A stretch of 10,965 bases of DNA from Bacteroidales bacterium (lineage in GTDB: Bacteria; Bacteroidota; Bacteroidia; Bacteroidales; WCHB1-69), in contig JAISDH010000230.1 of the NCBI GenBank assembly GCA_031264975.1, positions 1 to 10,965 of the forward strand, in the 5' to 3' direction. The notes under the pieces were generated by a model. That model had not been told where the DNA came from. It ran no database searches and was given only the letters and a program-made list of their open reading frames with translations. Position numbers and translations under genes: made by a program. This document shows, one piece after another, positions 1-6,394 of this stretch; positions within the stretch are counted from its first letter, which is position 1, and each line of letters starts with the position of its first letter.

Positions 1-105
1 TCAGCTATAAATATACGAATTTTCAAGGTCGTTTCCAACTAAAAAGTAATTATATTTTGTTGATATCAAAATAATTATAAGTATATGGCAAATTTTTGTC
101 ATGTA
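1..105. other. A/T-rich intergenic stretch at the left edge, no gene seen
   Basis: This is the region downstream of the minus-strand acetyltransferase. It is very A/T-rich and has stops in every frame I followed. I see no convincing terminator hairpin, tRNA or promoter. The minus strand has loosely -7-like TATA/TTTTG strings but no exact TAnnTTTG box. Confidence 0.4.
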
Positions 106-855
106 CTAAGCTAACTTTGTCAATTCTTTAATGATGATAAAATCGTTATAGTATATGTCTTTGGTTCTATCACGAAAGAAATACTTTACCTTATCATCAC
201 GAAAAACAGTGTCTCCTTTCCGCCATCTAATACGCCAATCATAATGTGCAGGGGCTATAATTTGTTTGGTCAATACTCCTTCATTTGACACATAAGAAAC
301 TTTCCATGTCCATGTTGGCTCGCCTGTTGCAATATAAGGTTCATCGTTCCACAATTCAATAATTTCTTCATCATTATTGTTTTCAATAGTTTTGGAAGAA
401 TGAGTAAGTACCTTGTATAAACGATATTCCGAATCTTTATAAAAGCCATTTGGAAACACATTGAATCCCATTTTCAACCAAAACGGTTTTGAGGTTTCAG
501 GTGAACAATCAAGTTCCACTGCCTGAACTCCGAAAGAGGAAAAATATTCTAAACATTTGTTGACAAGGACTTCCCCAAAACCTTTAGACCTATGTTCCGG
601 CATTATTTCTGTAATGGCAATTTTTATTACAGGGTTTGTCACTTTATAAAACCATGTAAGAAATCCTATGACTTCATTATTGACTTTTATACAGAAAAAC
701 TGTTTTTTCAAATATAACTCCTCAATAACATTCCAGTTACAATAAAACCCGCTTTTATTTTTCTTATCCTCTTGAACTAACCATTTCTTTACTTCTTCCA
801 ATGCCCCTTTTGAAGGGGAAAGAATGATTTCTATATTATTGTCTGATACCTTCAT
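106..855 (-). CDS. GNAT-family N-acetyltransferase with an extra C-terminal domain
   Basis: Predicted acetyl-CoA-dependent N-acetyltransferase of 249 residues; the acceptor substrate is unknown. Residues about 5-150 make a complete GNAT fold. A beta strand (ITEIMPEH, 81-88) leads into the acetyl-CoA pyrophosphate-binding loop R-S-K-G-F-G (89-94) and its helix. The late motif FWLKMGFNVF (125-134) is the usual 'F-Y-x-k-x-GF' signature of the family. Residues about 155-249 form an additional tail rich in Trp and Tyr (W-T-W at 182-184, Y-D-W-R-I-R-W near 205) that I do not recognise; it may recognise substrate. The ATG at 853-855 follows a -7-like box about 20 bp upstream, giving a short leader. 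The gene is separated from ardA by a terminator, so it is probably its own transcription unit. It is probably cargo: a resistance-type or metabolic acetyltransferase is possible, but the sequence does not show which. Confidence 0.85.
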   Translation of the reverse strand: MKVSDNNIEIILSPSKGALEEVKKWLVQEDKKNKSGFYCNWNVIEELYLKKQFFCIKVNNEVIGFLTWFYKVTNPVIKIAITEIMPEHRSKGFGEVLVNKCLEYFSSFGVQAVELDCSPETSKPFWLKMGFNVFPNGFYKDSEYRLYKVLTHSSKTIENNNDEEIIELWNDEPYIATGEPTWTWKVSYVSNEGVLTKQIIAPAHYDWRIRWRKGDTVFRDDKVKYFFRDRTKDIYYNDFIIIKELTKLA

Positions 856-877
856 CTGTTACAATATTTTTCACTTG

Positions 878-885
878 CAAAATTA
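878..885 (-). promoter_or_regulatory. Bacteroidetes -7 box for the acetyltransferase gene
   Basis: On the minus strand this reads TAATTTTG, an exact match to TAnnTTTG. It lies 22 bp before the ATG, just outside the terminator hairpin. No clean TTTG -33 box is visible; a TTAG lies at about the right spacing (21 bp). Confidence 0.5.
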
Positions 886-914
886 ACGGTTAAAATTATA
901 ACTACACTAAGAAC

Positions 915-945
915 AAAAGGTCAGATTTTCAGGTCTGACCTTTTT
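915..945. terminator. Bidirectional Rho-independent terminator between ardA and the acetyltransferase gene
   Basis: A perfect 11-bp stem (AAAAGGTCAGA at 915-925 pairs with TCTGACCTTTT at 934-944) encloses an 8-nt loop. A T-run follows on both strands. It sits 20 nt past the ardA stop codon, so it terminates ardA, and it can also block plus-strand transcription. Confidence 0.85.
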
Positions 946-964
946 CGTTAAAAGCAATGATGCT

Positions 965-1492
965 TTATGCGCATCGGAAGACGTAGCCGTCTTCGTACCA
1001 ATAGTCGTCGATGAACAAGTCGCGAGCAAACTTTTCATAGTCGAAGTAGGTTTTCGCAAATTCCGGTAAATCGTAGCATTCTTCAACAATTTCGTATGTA
1101 AAGTCTTCTTCGTTTTTGTATTCGCCTTGATAATCGTCTTCAAACGATTCGATAAGGTCGTCGATATCTTCATTGGCAATATCGCCGCTCGTGTAATCGA
1201 GCCATACGCCGAATGCTTCCTGTTGCGTTTCGCTTAGGTTTGAAACGGCTTCGATAATCTCGAAAATATAGTCAGCAAGCGAACTTTCGCCGATAAGTGC
1301 TGACGGTATGTTTTCCGAATCTTGGAACATCAGTTCCGGGTCTTCCTCGTCGCTGTGCAATTCGCGACAAGCGTTGTAAAATTCTTCACTGTCGGAATAA
1401 TCCGATAAATCCAACCATTTTCCGAAGATTGAACCTTCGTTGTACTTGGCATAAGTTCCTACATAAATCCTTGCTTCCGATAAATTTTCCAT
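965..1492 (-). CDS. ardA: ArdA antirestriction protein (DNA mimic)
   Basis: A 175-residue, strongly acidic protein of the ArdA family. These proteins imitate bent B-form DNA with their surface charge, occupy type I restriction-modification enzymes, and protect an element entering a new host. The length matches the family (about 165-180 residues). The N-terminal signature RIYVGTYAKYNEGSIFGKWL (8-27) and the C-terminal antirestriction segment around EFAKTYFDYEKFARDLFIDD are both present. Asp and Glu are spread along the whole chain. The start is the only plausible ATG, preceded by an A-rich leader instead of a Shine-Dalgarno site. It is divergent from the methyltransferase operon and ends in its own terminator. 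ArdA is a standard accessory gene of conjugative elements, which supports a mobile-element setting. Confidence 0.93.
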   Translation of the reverse strand: MENLSEARIYVGTYAKYNEGSIFGKWLDLSDYSDSEEFYNACRELHSDEEDPELMFQDSENIPSALIGESSLADYIFEIIEAVSNLSETQQEAFGVWLDYTSGDIANEDIDDLIESFEDDYQGEYKNEEDFTYEIVEECYDLPEFAKTYFDYEKFARDLFIDDYWYEDGYVFRCA

Positions 1493-1534
1493 GACTTCAA
1501 TTTTTTAAGTTTCGACCTGACGGTCATTTTGTTT

Positions 1535-1672
1535 TCATGGACGATTCTCGGCGTAGGCTTTAGGGATGTCAAGTTTTGCGGGAAAATTACGCTCGCCTGT
1601 AAGGGAAAGAGGAAGAATTTTACAGGCAACCGCAGGCTTGAACTTTACAGCCCGTGAAGAAGCCGTAAACAC
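1535..1672 (-). CDS. Possible small ORF in the ardA leader (45 codons, GTG start)
   Basis: On the minus strand the frame is open from 1723 to the TGA at 1535-1537. There is no ATG; the GTG at 1670-1672 would give 45 residues ending P-A-K-L-D-I-P-K-A-Y-A-E-N-R-P. It stops about 40 nt before the ardA ATG, so it could act as a leader peptide. From memory only, short hypothetical proteins with this kind of C-terminus are annotated in other Bacteroidales elements. The conserved unit could equally be an RNA or DNA element that happens to stay open. Function unknown. Confidence 0.25.
   Translation of the reverse strand: MFTASSRAVKFKPAVACKILPLSLTGERNFPAKLDIPKAYAENRP
1595..1627. repeat. Inverted repeat / hairpin in the ardA leader
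   Basis: GCCTGTAA (1595-1602) and TTACAGGC (1620-1627) are perfect 8-bp arms around a 17-nt purine-rich spacer. There is no T-run, so it is not a terminator. It may be an RNA structure in the ardA leader or a protein-binding site. Confidence 0.5.
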
Positions 1673-1767
1673 CTTTGCCCGATGAATGCAAATGACCTCG
1701 TTTCGTCGGATTAATTGAGCAAGTCATGGAATCAGGAAGCAAGGCTATGTAGATATGCTTTGAGAAG

Positions 1768-1864
1768 GAAGTCCTTTGGTAAATGTTAATGAGTGGGTTT
1801 TCTGATTATTCCAGTGAAGGTCGTATCTTTGTACGCAAATAAACAAAAGCGATGAAGTCCTTTG
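1768..1864 (+). repeat. Direct repeat GAAGTCCTTTG flanking the methyltransferase promoter
   Basis: GAAGTCCTTTG occurs at 1768-1778 and again at 1854-1864, where it forms codons 2-4 of the methyltransferase. Extended to 17 bp the copies match at 15 positions. They bracket the promoter and may be a recombination scar or chance. Confidence 0.4.
1822..1839 (+). promoter_or_regulatory. Promoter of the methyltransferase-helicase operon
   Basis: TATCTTTG at 1824-1831 is an exact Bacteroidetes -7 box (TAnnTTTG), 20 bp before the ATG at 1852. The -33 element is weak: TTTT at 1798-1801, 22 bp upstream. The 18 bp at 1822-1839 are repeated inverted at 6338-6355 with one mismatch. Confidence 0.65.
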
Positions 1865-2478
1865 CGAAATATATTGCCAAACAATTCGGTAATCCGTCGG
1901 GGTTCGGTGGTACGATTATTCATTTTATCATGAATAAACAGAACTTGCGACAATATAATGCCGTGCAGGATAACATTCGTATTCAATCGACCGATATAAT
2001 ATTGGATGTCGGATTTGGCAATGGCTATCTGATTAAGAAACTACTGGAACAAAATCCGCAAAAAATCTACGGAATTGAAATTTCACAGGATATGCTGAAA
2101 AAAGTCAGCCGTAAATTGAAGCATTTGATTTCAGAAGACAAATTGAATTTGTGTTTGGCTGACGTAAAGAGAGTTCCCTACAATGATGCCTTTTTTGACA
2201 AAATATGCACGGTGAACACGCTTTACTTTTGGGATGATATAGAAAGTAGTTTCGCCGAAATCAAACGCACCTTAAAGCCTAACGGGATATTCATTAATGT
2301 ATTTTATTCCAAAGAAATATTGGATAAAATGCACCATACTCAATACGAATATTCTAAATATTCTCTTGATGAAATTACTGGAATGACAGAAAAAAGCGGT
2401 TTGAAAGTCATTCAGATTGTTGAGATTCAAAAGGGCGTTTCGTATTGTATTATCGCTAAAAACAATGATTTAAAATGA
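1852..2478 (+). CDS. Class I SAM-dependent methyltransferase
   Basis: A 208-residue Rossmann-fold methyltransferase of the Methyltransf_11/UbiE-like type. Motif I for S-adenosylmethionine binding is ILDVGFGNG (50-58). The acidic residue at the end of beta 2 is E76 (IYGIEIS). A-D-V-K-R-V-P-Y (103-110) is motif III, and the V-N-T-L-Y-F-W-D-D strand (121-129) is the motif IV region. The N-terminal N-P-x-G-F-G-G...M-N-K segment (14-29) is typical of a Bacteroidetes subgroup of small-molecule methyltransferases. There is no N-P-P-Y or D-P-P-Y motif, so DNA adenine or N4-cytosine methylation is unlikely. It is the first gene of a plus-strand operon; its stop codon overlaps the next start by 4 nt. 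The substrate cannot be deduced. Confidence 0.88.
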   Translation: MKSFAKYIAKQFGNPSGFGGTIIHFIMNKQNLRQYNAVQDNIRIQSTDIILDVGFGNGYLIKKLLEQNPQKIYGIEISQDMLKKVSRKLKHLISEDKLNLCLADVKRVPYNDAFFDKICTVNTLYFWDDIESSFAEIKRTLKPNGIFINVFYSKEILDKMHHTQYEYSKYSLDEITGMTEKSGLKVIQIVEIQKGVSYCIIAKNNDLK

Positions 2479-2837
2479 ACATTGAAGAATGCCGTAAATA
2501 TTGCCTATCGGTAAAAGGGGCTGCCGAATCGCTCACGCTTTTGAATCACAATGTACTGACATTAAAAGTGATGAATAAAGTGTTTGTCTATATTCCGTTG
2601 GAACCCAAAGACGGCGTATTTAAAATATACCTCAAATGCAATCCTGAAAAGTCGGTTGAGCTGCGTGAAAAATACAACGGAATAAACCCTGATGATTTTA
2701 AAACCCTTTTGTGGAATTGGGTTACCTTGGAGAGTGATGTGCCCGACACTCTAATTGAAGAATTAATTCGCCATTCGGCAGATGAAGTAATCCTGAAATT
2801 ACCGAAAAAGAAACAGGAAGAATACAAAAATAGTTAG
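2475..2837 (+). CDS. MmcQ/YjbR family protein
   Basis: A 120-residue single-domain protein of the MmcQ/YjbR family, which has a CyaY-like alpha/beta fold and is often annotated as DNA-binding. Recognisable family features are the N-terminal 'M-N-I-E-E-C-R-K-Y-C-L-S' helix, the central strand 'L-T-L-K-V-M-N-K-V-F', and 'W-N-W-V-T-L...V-P-D-T-L-I-E-E-L-I-R-H-S' towards the C-terminus. The ATG lies inside the methyltransferase stop (ATGA), so the two are translationally coupled. The biochemical role of the family is poorly known, and nothing here adds a specific partner. Confidence 0.82.
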   Translation: MNIEECRKYCLSVKGAAESLTLLNHNVLTLKVMNKVFVYIPLEPKDGVFKIYLKCNPEKSVELREKYNGINPDDFKTLLWNWVTLESDVPDTLIEELIRHSADEVILKLPKKKQEEYKNS

Positions 2838-2853
2838 ATAATAAAAGAAATTG

Positions 2854-5625
2854 ATGAAGCACCCATTCATAGTATTTTTAAAAAATAAAACATCCCTGAA
2901 GTTTGAATACAAAAGCGATGTTTCAACGATTGTTCGTACCGACAACGGATACCGTATTACTTTTAATAGTGGGAAAAGCTATAATTACGGAACTGATAAA
3001 GTACAATACTATCCATTAATATCAACACAAACTGATGTTCGTATATATAAGAATGACAAATTATATGAAGAATATAATACGGTTGACAATTATGGTCGCT
3101 ATTTGATTTTTCGAAATGGAGATAATTGCTCTAATCCAATTGAGAATAGCTCTGATATTGAAATTTGTGGTATCAAAACGGATACACATCAAGCGGAATC
3201 AATTCTTGATTACTTCAAAGAGATACTGAAAACATCAGGCGGAGTATCGTTTGATATCCCATCAGAAGAAACAGAAAATAAAAATCCGAATCAAGTTAGT
3301 TCGGAAATCTTGCTTAAGGCTCTTGATAGTGTAGATTTACTGGAATTGAGGTCAGCACTGTCCAATTATCTTGATGGAATCAACCCTGCCATTGGCACTT
3401 CCCAACAAACTCTAATCTACCCTTTCGGGTGCAACGAAAGTCAGAAACTGGCAGTTGAAACAACTCTTAGAAATAGCATAAGTATCGTAGAAGGTCCTCC
3501 GGGGACAGGTAAAACTCAAACAATCCTGAATATAATAGCCAATCTTATCTTACAAAACAAGACGGTTGCAATTGTTTCAAATAATAATTCTGCGGTATTC
3601 AATGTACGGGAAAAGTTAGAGAAATATGGCTATGGAATGGTTGTTGCATCCCTTGGAAATAATGAAAATAAAGCTACATTTTTCGACAATATTGAAGAAC
3701 AAGCTGTCAATCGCTCTTTTGAAATTTCAAAAGAGCGATTGACAGAAACAATGAATGAGGTTCGGGATTTGGATTCCATACTAACAACATGTTTTCAGTA
3801 CCGGAATAAATTAGCCAACTTAAAGACTGAATTGTCAAATGCCGAAATAGAATTTGCACATATAAAGGCAGAGCAGCCACTCAATCAAGATATAAAATCA
3901 ATACTCGATAAGAAATTTCATCGCAATTGGAATCTTGGAAAGACTTTGAAGTTGAAAGATTTGCTATCGACCATTGACCTTAAAAATAAACTATCCATCA
4001 TAAACAAGTTGCGGTTTGTTCTGCAATACGGTTTCTTTGACCTGAATAGTCTTGGCCAGTATAGAGAGGAATTGCACGTTTATGTCAACCACAAATTCTA
4101 TGAATTATACATTGCAAAAATAGAAAACGAAATCTTTGAAGTTGAAAGTTGGTTGGCATTTAACAATGGAGAATCTAACCTCAAACGTTTTATTGAGACA
4201 TCTAAAGAGATATTCAATGGCGTACTATTTGGAAAATATAACCATTTAGGCAAAACAATATTTACCCGTGATGATTACCGTACACAATTTAATGATTTTG
4301 TAAAACGTTACCCGGTAATCCTAAGTTCTACGCTCTCGCTGCATACAAGCATTTCCAAAGGGTATCTTTTTGACTATCTGATTATAGATGAATCTTCACA
4401 GGTAGATATTATAAAATCTGCCGTATGCTTTTCGTGTTGTCGAAATGTGGTGGTGGTTGGAGATAGCATGCAACTTACCCATATTGTAGATAAACAGAGT
4501 GAAAAAGCAGCGGAACAACTTCGAGTTGAGTACAGTATTGCTCCTGCCTATGATTATGTCAAACAGAATATTTTGAACTCGCTGAAAAGCTTGTATGGAA
4601 ATCACGTAAAATCAGTTCTACTAAAAGAACATTACAGATGTCATCCTATGATTATCGGGTTCTGTAATAAAAAGTACTACAATAACAATCTGGTTATTAT
4701 GACGAATGGCAATAACCATCCGTTCAGAATCATTGAAACAAGTATATCCGGTGGAAGGGATAATCACAATCAAAGACAGATAGATGAAACAGATGACTAT
4801 ATTCGTAAGAATTATGCTGCGGATTATACGAAAGTTGGAGTTATTGCGCCGTATAGGAAGCATGCAGATATACTGCAAAAACAACTGCCGGATGGAGCAG
4901 AAGCAGACACGATACATAAATTCCAAGGACGTGAGAAGGATGTGATTATATTTAATACGGTTAAAAGTAAGATAGAATCATTTATCGACAATCCCAACCT
5001 GATAAATGTTGCCGTATCAAGAGCTGTCAAAGAATTTATCGTGGTAAAACCGGAATCAATGGAACTACCTCATGGAACTAACATCGGCGATATGATACGC
5101 TATATATGTTATACTACCGACCCGAATGAAACGATTGTTAAAGGTAGCATCCGTTCCGTTTTCGACCTTCTGTATAAAGAGTCCAACAAAGTATTAATAT
5201 CGTTTCTGTCATCAAGCAAAAATGTAAAAGGGTCTGCCGCAGAGATTATTATTCACAAGCTATTGCGAGAAAATATACTATTAAACAATGTTCAATTCTC
5301 ATCTATTGATATGGTCAGAGAATATAAACTTAGAGACCTCATCAGGGATTTTCAACCATTTTCCGAAGATGAAATCGGATTCATAAGGAATAATTCAAGA
5401 GTAGATTTTCTGCTGTATAACAAGATTGACAAAATCCCTGTCCTTGCTATCGAGGTGGACGGAGTGTCGTTCCATGACAATAAATTGCAACAGGAAAGAG
5501 ACGGTAAGAAGAATCATATCTTGGAGGTTATTGGACTTCCGCTGCTTAGATTATCAACTGATGGACACAATGAGGAAGCGAGGATTATTGAAAGCCTAAG
5601 CGTTGCAATGGAGTTGTGTTCTTAA
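2854..5625 (+). CDS. SF1 helicase with C-terminal DUF2726 (nuclease-like) domain
   Basis: A 923-residue protein: an SF1 (DNA2/NAM7/UPF1-like) ATPase fused to a PD-(D/E)XK-like domain. I take the ATG at 2854; a TTG precedes it in frame. Residues 1-100 are a beta-rich N-terminal domain I do not recognise. Helicase motifs, in order: Walker A GPPGTGKT (214-221); Walker B D-E-S-S (512-515); motif III G-D-S-M-Q-L (536-541); motif IV H-Y-R-C-H (593-597); motif V H-K-F-Q-G-R-E (688-694); motif VI V-S-R-A (721-724). Residues about 780-923 match DUF2726: V-D-F-L-L (850-854), A-I-E-V-D-G (865-870), H874, then R-D-x-K-K and G-L-P-L-L-R. D851 and E867 with D869 would be the metal-binding residues. The ATPase insertion (about 275-450) is coiled-coil-like and contains a 42-bp DNA palindrome. 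It is third in the cargo operon, 16 nt after the MmcQ stop codon. By analogy with helicase-nuclease defence proteins (Hhe, Mokosh) it may act against phage; this is inference. Confidence 0.88.
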   Translation: MKHPFIVFLKNKTSLKFEYKSDVSTIVRTDNGYRITFNSGKSYNYGTDKVQYYPLISTQTDVRIYKNDKLYEEYNTVDNYGRYLIFRNGDNCSNPIENSSDIEICGIKTDTHQAESILDYFKEILKTSGGVSFDIPSEETENKNPNQVSSEILLKALDSVDLLELRSALSNYLDGINPAIGTSQQTLIYPFGCNESQKLAVETTLRNSISIVEGPPGTGKTQTILNIIANLILQNKTVAIVSNNNSAVFNVREKLEKYGYGMVVASLGNNENKATFFDNIEEQAVNRSFEISKERLTETMNEVRDLDSILTTCFQYRNKLANLKTELSNAEIEFAHIKAEQPLNQDIKSILDKKFHRNWNLGKTLKLKDLLSTIDLKNKLSIINKLRFVLQYGFFDLNSLGQYREELHVYVNHKFYELYIAKIENEIFEVESWLAFNNGESNLKRFIETSKEIFNGVLFGKYNHLGKTIFTRDDYRTQFNDFVKRYPVILSSTLSLHTSISKGYLFDYLIIDESSQVDIIKSAVCFSCCRNVVVVGDSMQLTHIVDKQSEKAAEQLRVEYSIAPAYDYVKQNILNSLKSLYGNHVKSVLLKEHYRCHPMIIGFCNKKYYNNNLVIMTNGNNHPFRIIETSISGGRDNHNQRQIDETDDYIRKNYAADYTKVGVIAPYRKHADILQKQLPDGAEADTIHKFQGREKDVIIFNTVKSKIESFIDNPNLINVAVSRAVKEFIVVKPESMELPHGTNIGDMIRYICYTTDPNETIVKGSIRSVFDLLYKESNKVLISFLSSSKNVKGSAAEIIIHKLLRENILLNNVQFSSIDMVREYKLRDLIRDFQPFSEDEIGFIRNNSRVDFLLYNKIDKIPVLAIEVDGVSFHDNKLQQERDGKKNHILEVIGLPLLRLSTDGHNEEARIIESLSVAMELCS
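3704..3745. repeat. Perfect 42-bp palindrome inside the helicase gene
   Basis: Two 21-bp arms (3704-3724 and 3725-3745) are exact reverse complements with no spacer; the centre reads GAAATTTC. It encodes helicase residues about 284-297 (around N-R-S-F-E-I-S-K-E-R-L) without breaking the frame. Pairing ends sharply: 3703 is G and 3746 is A. In RNA it would form a stem of about 19 bp. Confidence 0.97.
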
Positions 5626-5652
5626 TAATTTAAAAACAAGATACTGCTTGAA

Positions 5653-5940
5653 ATGAAAAACGGAATAAAATATGAGTTTTCAGCCACACCTTGGCAACAG
5701 TGCTGGTATTTCGTTTCCCCTCCCGAAGAAATGTCAAACGAAATCAGGGAAAATCTGAAATTTCAGGAAGAAGGTTGGGGACGGATGAAAGCGATAGCAA
5801 AAATCGGTGACAGCCAGTAGGAAACCGCCATCTGGTTTGATACGAAACGTAAAACATATCTGCTTCCAATCAAAACAGCAATAAGGAAAAAGGAAAATAT
5901 CGGGGTTGACAGAGAGGTAAAAGTTTGTATCTGGATTTAG
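5653..5940 (+). pseudogene. DUF1905 domain protein interrupted by an in-frame amber codon
   Basis: Reading from the ATG at 5653 gives 55 codons, a TAG at 5818-5820, then 39 more in-frame codons to a second TAG at 5938-5940. Both halves fit one DUF1905 domain. The first carries W-Y-F-V-S-P-P-E-E-M-S-N-E-I-R and G-W-G-R-M-K-A-I-A-K-I-G; the second carries T-A-I-W-F-D-T-K-R-K-T-Y-L-L-P-I-K-T-A-I-R-K. In the family the stop position is usually Trp, so a single TGG to TAG change explains it. Total length (95 codons) is normal for DUF1905. The gene starts 27 nt after the helicase stop with no terminator between, so it belongs to that operon. DUF1905 has no established biochemical role. The first half could still be made, but it would lack half the fold. 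Confidence 0.8.
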
Positions 5941-5957
5941 CGAAACACAGGAATAAC

Positions 5958-6319
5958 TTAACCTGCAATCGACTTCCTGTTCGCTACAATGATAATCAAT
6001 GCTTGCGGAAGAACAAGCCAAAAGCCCGATACTGGTTCTACCAAACAACCGAAAATACTAACCGCTAAAAGTGCATACCCTACGTGTATCGGGGACGGTT
6101 TTTGCTCTCTTTTAATATGGTACTGCAAAGTATAGCCATAAAGAATCAGCAATACCCCAAAGAGAAAGAACCAAAACGCAAAACCACGGGTAAAATCGTT
6201 TTGCATCGAATTTACCAATCTGTCGCACAGCATATCGGCATAAATATCATAAAGCCGACAACAATGTGGATGATTCCCGTAATCCAAAGGAATGTTCCGC
6301 TATATTTCCAGAGTTTCAT
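5958..6319 (-). pseudogene. DUF6463-like small membrane protein, frameshifted
   Basis: The ATG at 6317-6319 starts M-K-L-W-K-Y-S-G-T-F-L-W-I-T-G-I-I-H-I-V-V-G and then meets a stop at 6212-6214 after 35 codons. The next frame continues from about 6254 with L-Y-D-I-Y-A-D-M-L, and runs through hydrophobic segments F-W-F-F-L-F-G-V-L-L-I-L-Y-G and the C-terminal P-V-S-G-F-W-L-V-L-P-Q-A-L-I-I-I to the stop at 5958. Joined, the parts make one DUF6463-type protein of about 120 residues with about four membrane helices. Loss of one C after codon 22 (GGCC to GGC) would account for the break. It is convergent with the DUF1905 gene, 17 nt away, and has its own promoter. The second frame alone would lack the first membrane helix. 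Function of the family is unknown. Confidence 0.8.
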
Positions 6320-6337
6320 ATCTTTTATTTTTTTTGC

Positions 6338-6355
6338 TTTGCTTACAAAGATACG
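6338..6355 (-). promoter_or_regulatory. Promoter of the DUF6463-like gene
   Basis: The minus strand reads TATCTTTG at 6353-6346, an exact -7 box, about 26 nt before the ATG at 6319. The surrounding 18 bp match the methyltransferase promoter (1822-1839) at 17 positions, in opposite orientation. No clear -33 TTTG is seen at 19-21 bp. Confidence 0.6.
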
Positions 6356-6394
6356 CATTAAAAAAGACAAATGCAGACAGGAAGCCTAAAATCC

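Larger units (their letters stand above)
1493..1851. other. Divergent intergenic region and ardA leader
   Basis: About 360 bp separate the ardA and methyltransferase starts. The half near ardA (about 1535-1760) is richer in G+C and looks like element backbone. It holds a hairpin and a minus-strand open frame described separately. The half near the methyltransferase is A/T-rich and holds its promoter. No TAnnTTTG box was found on the minus strand here, so the ardA promoter is not identified; ardA may have a long leader. Confidence 0.5.

Noticed and set aside
1297..1494. Plus-strand open frame of 65 codons across ardA
   Set aside because: It lies entirely opposite ardA, has no recognisable motif and no promoter; it is an antisense shadow.
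1852..2478. Methyltransferase as part of a restriction-modification system with the helicase
   Set aside because: No catalytic N-P-P-Y, D-P-P-Y or cytosine-methylase P-C motif is present; it resembles small-molecule methyltransferases.
5818..5820. Amber codon in the DUF1905 gene as pyrrolysine or other recoding
   Set aside because: Nothing in the window indicates recoding, and a TGG to TAG change at a normally Trp position explains it.
5941..5957. Terminator between the convergent DUF1905 and DUF6463-like genes
   Set aside because: Only a 4-bp stem (CAGG/CCTG) with no T-run is present.
6240..6265. Programmed frameshifting in the DUF6463-like gene
   Set aside because: The local bases (CGGCTTTATG) do not form an X-XXY-YYZ heptamer, and the frames join by restoring one C; mutation or sequencing error is simpler.
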